From Lenisia limosa (Eukaryota > Breviatea), in contig LPNZ01007846.1 in NCBI GenBank assembly GCA_001655205.1, forward strand, positions 1-41,306: a stretch of 41,306 nt of DNA. Direction: 5' to 3'. Within the stretch, counting starts at the first letter, position 1. The number at the start of each line of letters is the position of its first letter. Shown here piece by piece: positions 13,465-23,432 of this stretch. Below the pieces are notes generated by a model. That model searched no databases. It had not been told where the DNA came from and was given only the letters and a program-made list of their open reading frames with translations. The position numbers and the translations under genes were made by a program.

Positions 13465-16400
13465 TTAGTACATTTGATGCTGACTGTAAGGAGGCGGCGG
13501 GGTGTTATAATGAGCATCACCTTGAGAGGGTCAGAAAATCCAAGGGCAAGGACAAACCATATTGCTGTGGGGTACTATGTTGCGCGGTTGTTGGACCTGA
13601 GTCGTATCCCTGACTAGTCCTTTGGTTGTGGTAGCCCTGGCTATAGCGCTGGTCCTGATGCTCAACATGATTGGGAGCGGAGGGACCTAATGGTTAGAAC
13701 CTTGGAACAAGAGCAATCATAGATGGGTGAGTGGAGAAACGGAGTATTACCTGGACGGCTATGTCGCCTTGGAGACGCATGTGAATAACTGTAGCTCTCT
13801 GGAGTGTCAAAATTGCTAGATTACAGCATACAAACCCTCGATTTGCACTTCTTCAAAGTGTGGAGTTTCAAGTCCACAGTTGGAGTCTGGGGCCTGGGGT
13901 GTTAATGAACCGGATATTCAATATGCCCAGTAATCCACATACACAAACACCCATGTCGGTGCTGGTTGGCCCTCCAGCTGCTGCTGTCTTCCGTCGCTTC
14001 GACCTCGTTTTTGCCTTCTTCACAAAGATCAGCATCATTACGAAGAGGAAAAACCACCTAAAGAGTCAGACGCAAACCCTGAAAGAGTCTGACTAACCCA
14101 ATCAGGAGATATATGAACGGTCGTTCGTCCTTGGTGTCGTTGAGACTCACTAAGTGGACATGAGAAAGGCCATTCTCAGCCGAAGCCACAGTGAGTATAG
14201 TCCATCCCAAGGTAGGTCCTACCTGCAAAGAGGGCACATATAGCGGATAAACCAGCACTGAGGTAAAGTGTACTTCTCACAACGTTTGCCCATTCTAAGA
14301 AAATATTATGCCAGTCGTACACACTGCCTACCAATAGAACATGGGCGAGACACTGTGCAGTATGTGCCGAGAATGGAGGTCAGCCCCAGGATGAAAGAAA
14401 GATACACCTTCTGTTGGACCGCAAAGAGACTTGTGGCAAGAACAAGAAGGTACTGAAGGGTGAGAAAGTTCCAATATATCCAGCAAGAAGTCACAAACTG
14501 AAGCCGCTCACTTTTACGAGAGACGTCCCAACGAGGAAAAGAGGCTCATTTCGGAAGTTCAACGTAGCCGGAGCGAGTTCCTGCCAAAGGCCCTGAAAAG
14601 TCACGTGAGTAATGAAAGGGGTGAACAAACCTGTGACCGCACAGCCACTGGCACAAAGAGCGGCAGGATTATGAGGGTGGCAATAGGAACTAAAAAGGTC
14701 AGTAAAGCCATTAATCTAAACAAGTGGAGCTCAACCCTCAAACAGAAGCTTCCTCCCCAGCTGAATTGCGAGTCGGTCAGGTCCAAACAACTCCATCCGT
14801 TGTAGCGATCATGTTGATAAGCTATTGCATCTCCGTTGTCTTTGATCAGGGTGCAGGATATAAACATGAACACCGCGTTGAGTAAGGGGATCAAAAAGAT
14901 TGTACTGTGTTGTGAGAAGCTTCAGCGTGACCAAGCAAACCTGATGAGGGGCAAGAAACGAACAACTCCACAGAAGCACATCCAGCTGCATCCTCGTTTG
15001 ATGAGGAAGTATGTCAGCGTGAAGTACGCCTAGCTGAATGTAAGGTACGTCAACTGGTTACACGTGGTAAACACACAACAAACCATGATGGCCAGTGCGG
15101 CTGTGCTGAGGTAGAGCGAGCCTGTTGGAGTGGGGAACAGGGTGCCAAAGTCCAAATGAACATATCGCGCATAGTCGGTCACGCTTTGGGCAGACTAAAG
15201 GTCAAGATCAAGGTTTAACAAACCTCGCTCCACGGGACATACTGACCAAAAGAGAAGGCCACAAGCTGCATCCATTCAATTAAGAGATTCAGCATGTACA
15301 TGAGATTGCGGAAGGAGAAACCGGAAACCATAGACCGGGGCTGCAATGGATCAGAAGAAGCCCATTGAAGATTGAAACACCCACATGTGAGTGCTTATCG
15401 AAGGGTGTGATATTGGTTGCAATCCACATGATCGTCATTACCGTTGTGCCAAGGACAATGCCCCAAATGCTAAACTGCATGAGCAATATCATTCCTTACA
15501 TGGAAGCTTGGAGAACAACATTCGAAGTTTTTTCAGCAGTGAAATCAAGTCCGACCACCTGGGACGTGAGGAAACCCCAAGATAAGGAACTAACCAATAT
15601 CCTCTTCTTCATTCCTCTCGATGAGGCTTCAATGAGTTCAGTGGCCTTTTCTGCTGTCACGCCATCCACACGGCTGATGAGGTCCTGAATGGTCACCGGA
15701 ATAGATAAACATTGGTGTTACTTAAGCCCCTATAAGCCCCGCACGGATTTGGAATAGAGGTAAGAAAAGTCCTCTTCGCTGGTGCCACTCGAGGGAATTT
15801 CTACACGATGAGTATAGATCAGATGTAGGCAAAGGACGTGGCAACTTTGACAAAGTTGCCCAACCTATGACAGCAATGGCGATGTGACTGTCTTCGTTGT
15901 AGGCGTATGCAGGCATTGATTGCACCCTGAAAATGGTAAACACTTTAAGACGTGAAAGTGCCTACAGAAGATCATCGAAGGGCTGCGGCCGTTCATCAAC
16001 AAACACCAAGTCTTGACCCAGGGTTGTCTATGGGGTGACCAGGAAAAGACCAGCTTACAGGAATATAGGCCATTTCAAGGTGTTCCGATGAGGGACTCCA
16101 CGAAACCAAAATACGGTTCGACCTAGAATGTTACTGCAATCATTGAAGCAAGTTGACACCCCATTCCATACAATTTTGAGGGATTTGTGTGAACCCCGTA
16201 AACAGCCTTCGTGAAATGAGCCTGAAAGATAAGAGTTTACTGTCGATGGGGACCATCAACCTACCATGATGGGGGGATTGGCTAATTCGATTTGGTCTAA
16301 GAACGGCCAAACTGAAGATCCCCTTTGCTCCTAAAACAGTCAAACAAGGGGAGACGAAAGGCCCCATTACCCATCCCTAACCTACCTGTAAATCAAACGT

Positions 16401-19400
16401 CTTGGGGAAGGGAACTTCGTCAAATGTTGTTTGTTCCTGTGGGGTGAAATAATAATTTACTGAAAGAAGAGTAACACTCCAAACACAACATGCACGAGAG
16501 TTTGAAAATAACAAAAAGCAGTCATCGTGCAGCTTAAAAAACTTGACCCCCTCCAACCTGTCGTGGATATGAGTACATCATGCCGTTATAGATGGGCGAC
16601 AGTCTTAAGGAGCCGGCAACGCCCTCATCAGAGTCCGGGGCCGGGAGTGATGACGTCAGCGGCAAGACGAAGCTAAGAAAGTGAGACGTCGTGGCTGGTG
16701 CTCACCTTGCCTCTGCAGTAGAACAGTCTACTTCCAGGAGGGAGTATAGCTTGTTGTTATCCACAACTCCAAAAGAAACATGGAGAAACACTACATGGTT
16801 GGTTACGAATGTTCAAGGGCGAAGCTCACAGGATGAACCTGACATGATAGCCGAATCAAAGTGTACGGTTTGGGATTCCAAGGCTGATAAGTCCTTGCAA
16901 GCAGGCTGAATAGTTAGTAAGCAATTTAGGACTCACAAGGTTGTCGCTGGTACTATCACCGGTAATGGAATCAGTAGGGGAATTGGGCATGACCCCCGTG
17001 CAAGGGTACTTCGCATAACGTCTGCTTGTGAGCAGTGGGCAACAGTCCTACCTAGCATTGATGTTACTCTGGTCAACACAACTGGCAAGATAACCGGTGT
17101 TGCATATCCAAACAGAGGGCTAAAAGATAAATAAAGCTCCATACATTCTCACTCTAGAGTACTGCTCATGGGGACACGACGATATAATGACAAAGGTATC
17201 AGTAACAGCGTTGTGGTATACGCGTTGGGGACATAATCCAAACAGCGAGTGGTCTTGGTCTGGTGGGACCGTCTATAGAGTCAAAGAGCAGCGTCAAGGA
17301 AATTGTGCTTACGCTGGTGAAGTTTTGATGATACTCCTCGGTTATATTGAGCCCTAAAACGTTACCATCATCGCGGGGCCTCACCAGTTGGATTGAACAT
17401 TGCAATGGAAAAGCTGACATCCTCCCCTGAACTGACTTGTTCGGGAACTGACATCAGGAGCTAAATGGTAAAATAACAAAGGAAAAATAATTGGAGAAAA
17501 CGAAGGTGGAAAGACATTAATCAAAGAGATAATTCCTCGCTATGAAGGGAACATACCAGGTTGCCAGTTAAGGAGTTGAGGACCATGAGAGGTTTCGGCA
17601 TTGAACTGTTATGCGACGTACCCGCACCAGTGTACTGTTCTGCGGGGTTATCTTGGTCCAAACAGGAACCATTTAATATTGTCCAGAGTACCATTGAATA
17701 TCGAGAACTGCTCATGCTGGTTAAACTTGGTTGAATACTCCACTTCCCCATCGTCAGTTGTGGATTCCTGTCGGTTAGTTACAGCTTGCAATATTTTGTA
17801 TGCTATGAATTGGAGAATAACAGGAATGCAGAAGAGCTAACCTCAACGACATAACTGTGCTTTGTCATTGTATACGAACGGGGGAAGCCCTTAAAAGTGG
17901 TCGTTACATCGAGGCCTTAAAGTCAAATGAAGTCATATTTATCATTTGTATTATTTATTATTCCAATCCGAGCCTTGTCATATGTATGATTGGTCCAGGC
18001 CTCACCATCGATGTTAGTCAAAGTAGTGGCCTGAGCCACGAAGAATGACGCAGTCAACTGGTCAACAGCGGTGGCGTATCGCGTCTAGACAGTCAACGTC
18101 AGCCTCTAACTCGAAGACTCACCTGGATATCCCAAGGGAAGGCTGAAGCGTCAAGCTGGCTGTCCACAGTGGGTATTCTGCGGTCAGACGGAAGACTCCA
18201 GTCCCCCATTACACTGGAGGGTCAACTTTCACTCTGGCACAAGGAAGGATAAGTATGTCAAATTCAATTGTCAGCCTCAAGCTCTGATACCCCTCAGACA
18301 GATCATCGTAGCTTAGGATCTCATGGGTCACAAGAACCTAAAAGGTCAATAATACGTCCCAGTGCAATGCGTGGCTTACATTCATATCCGGATGAACCAG
18401 CGCCTTGGGGTAGACATTGAGTGTCACTGCAACGGCGAGAGCAACTCCAACAAGAACAATTGAGACCTTCTTGCAAAAGCGAAGTTGCTTCAAATTTTGA
18501 GCCAGAGGAGCAATCTGAACAAATGAGCATAGGTAACGTCAACAAAGACCTACAGTAGCACCTTGAGATGGATCCTGCCCCCTCCTGCCACGAAGTAGGT
18601 CAGCGATCTGTTTGCGTTTTGACTGCTTCTAAAAGTATATAAGCACAAAAAAAAAACGTTTTTTCACCAGAAGAACCATACTTTTGGCTTTTGCACTTCC
18701 TCAGCCCCAGTCGGTGGTTTAACTTTCTTGAGAGAAGGGTCTCTTTGCTGCGGAGATTATGCATATTAAAAAAATGAAAGGGAAAGCAGGCATACCATTG
18801 CGCGTCTTTCGCGTCTTTCACGCCTTTTTCGCGCACAACGCCGAATGCAATAGATAAACAGAATAAAGATAATGATTAAAACGCCAATGAGGTTGAAGAT
18901 TGAGCTTTTCTGGGTGAGTGTGTCTTCTGATTTCGAGAGAAGATTAACTGGATTGTGAGGGAACACTGCTGCATTTGAAATACCAATAGACCGGCTATCC
19001 ATGATTGAAGCTGCAACTCTCAGAAGTTCCGTATTGTCCAAGACGTGGTCAACAGCGAATATGTCAAGCAGCCTTGTTTTCACCCCTGAATGGTGATAAA
19101 CGTAGAGGTTACAAACCATGACGGTCATCAACGCTTCCAATGACCGTGGGGGTGATGTCAGACGGCACATCAATGGCCGTCGCGCTCGTGATCATAAGCC
19201 GTCCTAAGAACATCAGATACTCTTCCGTGCATGAGTGTGATAGAACCCCCGAGACCGTTGAGGTAGAGATCCACCCCGCTGGGACTGATTCTCAAAATGA
19301 TGAGTAGCCGCGCGCCGTATTCGGCAATGTTCGTCACTGCTTCTTTGTGGTGCATGGCCTTGCCGTTGGAGGTGAAGGAAAAGTAAATCTGGAGGAGGTA

Positions 19401-20399
19401 AGCACACACAAGGGCCTACGTCATCCTTGAATAAATAGAGGCTCATTTGCTCCTCCAGGAACACTAAAACCAGTAATGCAAAAAAAGAGACAGAATTCAA
19501 GGGTTATGACCCACAAACATCCATCTTTGTCATAAGTGGCAGCAATGATGCTTTGTTTCGTCCACATGTCAGTTGGAGTGGTGAGGGTAATGAAGGCCGT
19601 TACACCATTCGTTATCTACGCAGTTATGGTGTAAACCGGTGATAATTCGTTCTGATCAGGAAAAGCTGGTAAAAAAATGAGGAATATTTGGAAATTATGT
19701 CCTTTTAAGTAACTACCTAAATCCACCTTCTTGAAAGTATAAACAGAGAATTTGACACCCAATCCGCTTTTTTCTATTCAGAGGCCTATTGACAGCCAGA
19801 TGCAAAGACAAACCCAGCCGACCCTCAAACGACCAAACATGGAGCCTTCATTGTTGGCTACAAAGATGCCAGTTGTCTCGTCAAGAACAACACCCTGTAA
19901 TGGTTAGTCCCCTCACAGACGGCCCACCTTCTCCTCGCCTTCAATGACCACAATTTCGGGCTCGGTCATCGTGAACGGGTAGGCCTGATGGGGTAAACTA
20001 TCGTAGTTGTGCTGGTTCAATGCTTCCACTAAATGCCTTGAAACTCTCCATCCCGGATTTTGTCGAAAACACCGGGTGGAGGTTTACCACCCTCCTACAA
20101 AGCCACGATCGAGACGCCCGACCCATCCTGTTGTGAAGTTGCCTGGTAAGCTTTCTGACTCCAGCTCAATGAAGACTCCTTTATAAGAAGTAAATAGTAA
20201 TCAAAAGATTGGACTTGATTGGACAGATATCTTGGCCTCAAGACCCACCATCCGTATCAGCAATCGACTGGCTCTGTTCTGAAAGGGTAAATCGAGCAAT
20301 GAACAGAAAAAATAAATCCAAACCTGCAAATATGGTACTTAATAGTACACATATCAATAGAGTAATAAGGTGCAGGGAAGGAGGGCTCTTCAGAGACAT
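13465..20399 (-). CDS. Large surface protein: signal peptide, laminin-G-like domain, two separated TM helices, second ectodomain, about nine TM helices, Pro/Gln-rich tail
   Basis: Read on minus from ATG 20399 to TAA 13465, about 40 short exons. (1) Signal peptide MSLKSPPSLHLITLLICVLL. (2) A concanavalin-A/laminin-G-like domain (about 20250-19000): GVDLYLNGLGG, TPTVIGSVDDRHG and LLDIFAVDHVLDNTELLRV follow the LYVDG...TTIGG...G-IDDVRIYNRAL pattern of LamG_3-type folds. (3) TM1, IGVLIIIFILFIYCIRR, followed by a very basic stretch (18830-18910). (4) A cytoplasmic loop with KRKQIADLLRGRRG. (5) TM2, SIVLVGVALAVAVTLNVYP (about 18430-18490). (6) A Cys-containing ectodomain of several hundred residues (18420-15700). 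(7) About nine helices (15520-14030), including IWGIVLGTTVMTIMWIAT, LMYMLNLLIEWMQLVAFSF and FFLFVMMLIFVKK. (8) A tail ending NTPPPPYSQHQMY. Even spacing of phases across TM1-loop-TM2 supports one gene, although two fused or adjacent genes cannot be ruled out. I do not know this architecture. A receptor or channel-like role is only inference. Confidence 0.72.
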
Positions 20400-20748
20400 A
20401 TCGAATACCCTCTGTGAGAGGATTACCTCTTTGTGTGTCAAAATATAGCTTTAATTATAGTAAATAAATACAAATCTTAGGTTGGAATGGTATGGAAGCA
20501 TTTTTTCTTCAGGGTTTTTGCGAAAAGCGTTATATGCGACGCCATGTATACGCCAAAGTGGTCTTTCATTTTCAAACTTTTGTTCATGTTTCACATTTTC
20601 CAGACATTTTAATCGCATTGTATATGAAATAAAAAAGTGCTATAAGTATTTAGATATAGGATTTCTCACTCTTTTATCAGTTTTCTTGGAATATCTCCGT
20701 TTCTAGTTGTACTGGCTTGTATGTAGTTAGCTACTGAAGGTTTTACCA
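20400..20748. promoter_or_regulatory. Divergent promoter region between the LamG gene and the LIM-PH gene
   Basis: About 350 AT-rich bases separate two divergent start codons (20399 on minus, 20749 on plus). Both genes' promoters must lie here or just beyond. I found no clear TATA box or repeated operator-like word. Confidence 0.45.
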
Positions 20749-22452
20749 ATGGAAGTGAAGTGTCCGCGCTGTACAGAGCCAGTGTATGCGCTTGAGCGGT
20801 CTGAAGCCAACCAAAATGTTTGTCCTTACTCCCCTCCTTCTTCTCTAATCCTTTTAGTACCATCAGCATTGTTATACATGCAACGGGGTAGGGTATTTAA
20901 ACCATGTTTTTTGTTACCTTCTCTTTTAGTGTGATGTTGATTTCGAAGCCAACCAGGCCAACTTTACACATGAAGGCGAAATATATTGTCGAAAATGCAT
21001 TGAAGAGTAAGTGGTTTGATTGATTTGTATCATTTTATCATAAACACTGCCTATTTCTAACAATATAGGTTTTGCGTATGTTGGGAGATTCGGCTGTGTT
21101 GACTTCATTCTAGCCTCTTATTATCTCATCTCTAGGTTTTTTATCTCGAGATTATTGGAGCGGGATTTGTTGATTGTTTAAAGATAGTGATCAGGCAATC
21201 ATACTTGCTCATAGTTTCCTTTGACTCATTTATCACTCTGCTATATTCACCTGCTCGTCTTTCTGTTCTTATATTGTTGCAGCCGTCTTTCAAATGTAGC
21301 TACTGTGGGACTGACACATGGCTAGACTATATTGAGTTTGAAAAGAAGAAGTGGTGTCCTTGTATGGGGGTTATTTACAAGCTGACAGGTGTACACTTCC
21401 CTAGAATTTGCTTTTCAGTCATTTACATCACGCCACAGGCCATTTCAATTGCAGTGAGCACAACTGCGGAACGACTCTTTCCCTGGAAACCGCTCATTCG
21501 TATTACGGACTTCCATACTGGTTAGTTAGTCAAGGCTGTGGTCCTGTTTGACCTAATTGCGTACCGTTTGGCTTATCTTTCTGTTTTGGTATCTTTAATC
21601 CGCCCAGTTTGCATCACTTTGAGATCAACACCGGGGTGAAAGTCGCCGTGGAGTCTGAAAGCCATATCTCTCTTGCTTCAGAGGTGAGTGCTGGTTTTTG
21701 AAATGAATATTGTGTCTGGTTCTCTTTGTCCGCCCGTAAAAGTTGAAATGTTTCAGTAAAACATCAACTATTTTCTCTTTTAGTGACTTATGTGATATTA
21801 GGTTGAATTAGGCTCAGAAGAAGAAGATGAGGGGAACCTCGAAGGGCTTTTAGACAAACAGGGCGGCTCACAAGGATCTCTATTTGGCCGGTTCTCTTGG
21901 CGAGCCCGACACTTTAGTTGGTCAAATTGCTGCTTTCATAACGCAACAAAACACTATTTTGTTTCACCTTCACAGTTCTTTGTCCGAACAGTTTGGAATA
22001 TTACAAGCCTGCTAAAGACGAGGTCTATACGAGAGAATCACCGAATTTCAAAGGGGCAATTGACTTCAAAACTGCTTATGGCGTGGCAAATGTAGGCCCT
22101 TGGGTAGTTTGTAGGATTTTGTCATTGCAAGACCACATTCTTTGGCCTCTCACCAAAAGGTAAAAATTCTTGAAAGCCCCCCACCAAAGGCCCCAAAGAA
22201 CTTCTTTTATTTTGTGGTTTGTGGGCTTTTTTCAGAACACAAATGTAGTTTGGCTGACGATTCAAGTAAAGAGGGCTGTCATGTTGCTCTTTTTTTTGGG
22301 CTGTTGTCTCCATTGCATGACATCTTACAGTGTAGATGGTGACACCTTTGGCAGACTCGAAAGTGCGAAGAGTTATTCTGCGAGCAAGTGACGTAAGTGT
22401 CCGACAAAAATGGGTAAACAAAATCGAAAACTTCCTCCAGGTCCTTAGATAG
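20749..22452 (+). CDS. LIM-LIM-PH domain protein (about 10 exons, including a 30-nt microexon)
   Basis: Start MEVKCPRCTEPVYALERSE at 20749. LIM 1 is complete only if a 30-nt exon at 20858-20887 (YHQHCYTCNG) is included; the order is then CPRC, 16 residues, HxxC, xx, CxxC (CNGC), 17 residues, CRKC. LIM 2 starts KCSYCGTDTWLDYIEF at about 21285, continues KKKWCPCHFNCSEHNCGTTL and ends HSYYGLPYC-LHH. It keeps the fold but swaps ligands (W-C-x-x-H in place of W-H-x-x-C) and has a longer C-x4-C. An acidic linker (GSEEEDEGN) leads into a PH domain: EGLLDKQGG, WRARHFILCPNSLEYYKP, KGAIDFKTAYGVAN, RRVILRASDVSVRQKWVNKI, stop at 22452. LIM modules bind proteins, often at actin sites; PH domains bind phosphoinositides or proteins. 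A membrane-cytoskeleton adaptor is the likely role (inference). Confidence 0.82.
20858..20887 (+). other. 30-nt microexon completing LIM domain 1
   Basis: TAC CAT CAG CAT TGT TAT ACA TGC AAC GGG is preceded by CTTTTAG and followed by GTAGGG. Both flanking junctions are phase 0. It supplies the H, C, C and first C of the CxxC zinc ligands absent from the neighbouring exons. Confidence 0.8.
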
Positions 22453-22645
22453 CTTTTTTTTGGGTGGGTATTATAATGCAGGTGTTTGTTCACCTCGTAA
22501 TTTTATTGTTTATCGTATGTACTATGTAGTTATGGATGGTGAAATGATAATGTATTGTGTTGTACATTCTGTTTGGTGCTCCTCTGGTATTCAGAGCAAA
22601 AAATTAAATAATACAAAACCGAAACAAATATCAAAAAGAACACTA

Positions 22646-23158
22646 TTACTCCTCGATTGGAGGGTACATCATACCAATAAACAGGAAGATAAAAGGCATG
22701 ATCAGGGAGAACTTGACAGAAAATGGCTGAGACATAAAATCCCTTTTGCTGTACATGAATATTGCTGACAATAAGCAACTTGAAAGCAAGAGTTGCTGTG
22801 ACTTGAAGACCGTACCTTCAAACGTTAGAAATGTGCCCCTTTCTTCACACAATCACAAAGAAAAAAAAATAAGGGGGGTTCTTTCATATTTTCAAGGTAT
22901 CTAACTATAAATTCAATGTTTCCAATATATAAATATTTCATACTCATACAATGAAATCCGCTCAAGAGGACAAGTGACATATGATTGTGAAAACGCCTTA
23001 CCTGCAAAAGAGAGACTCATGACGAGAAAGTTGAAAAGCTCCCATGTGTTGTCCGTTTTCTCAATAGTCTTCTCAATTCCTTTGTCGGGAGACTCAGAGG
23101 GCTCAACAGACTTGTCTTTGTCGACCTTACTTGATTCCTTGTTGACTTTCTTTGCCAT
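22646..23158 (-). CDS. Asterix (WDR83OS/PAT complex)-like small ER membrane protein
   Basis: Two exons (23002-23158 and 22646-22815) joined across a 186-nt intron give 108 residues, close to the roughly 106 of animal Asterix. The N-terminus is Lys/Ser/Glu-rich and soluble. The helices are NTWELFNFLVMSLSFAG, QQLLLSSCLLSAIFMYS and FSLIMPFIFLFIGMMYP, ending PPIEE. A soluble head, three hydrophobic stretches, a short polar break (SKRDFMSQ) before the third, and a proline-ended C-terminus match the Asterix/UPF0139 pattern. Asterix partners CCDC47 in the PAT complex, which shields weakly hydrophobic helices during multipass protein insertion at the ER. Sequence identity looks low, so another small tail-type membrane protein remains possible. 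The intron is long for this window. Confidence 0.55.
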
Positions 23159-23432
23159 TTTCCCTTGTCAAGATTTTAATATACAAAAATACAGTATTTA
23201 AACAACCAAAAAGGGCTTTTTGTTTTCTTACTCGCTCATAAAGGGCATTTTAGATTAAAGATCGTTTGTATTTACCCTTTTCCCACTTCTTTTTGCCCTG
23301 TCTTTGCCAGGTCTTTGCCTATTAAAAAGAGCAACATATTATTGTATACGACGAATTGGGGATTACCGGATTATTGGGCTCTTAGCTCACCCTCGACAGT
23401 GGCCACTCGCACCTCTCTTTCGGACCTGAAAG
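23159..23432. promoter_or_regulatory. Divergent promoter region between the Asterix-like and helicase genes
   Basis: A 274-base AT-rich spacer separates start codons at 23158 (minus) and 23433 (plus). It is probably a shared bidirectional promoter (inference). There is no obvious TATA box at a canonical distance. Confidence 0.4.

Noticed and set aside
19170-19409. Apparent frameshift or 17-nt intron in the LamG domain
   Set aside because: Using a donor at GGGG|GTTCTATC and the acceptor GATGTTCTTAG gives a normal-size intron and restores LYLNGLGG-RLMITSAT, so no frameshift is needed.
20749-21020. Degenerate LIM domain lacking its central zinc ligands
   Set aside because: A 30-nt exon at 20858-20887 restores all ligands in phase.
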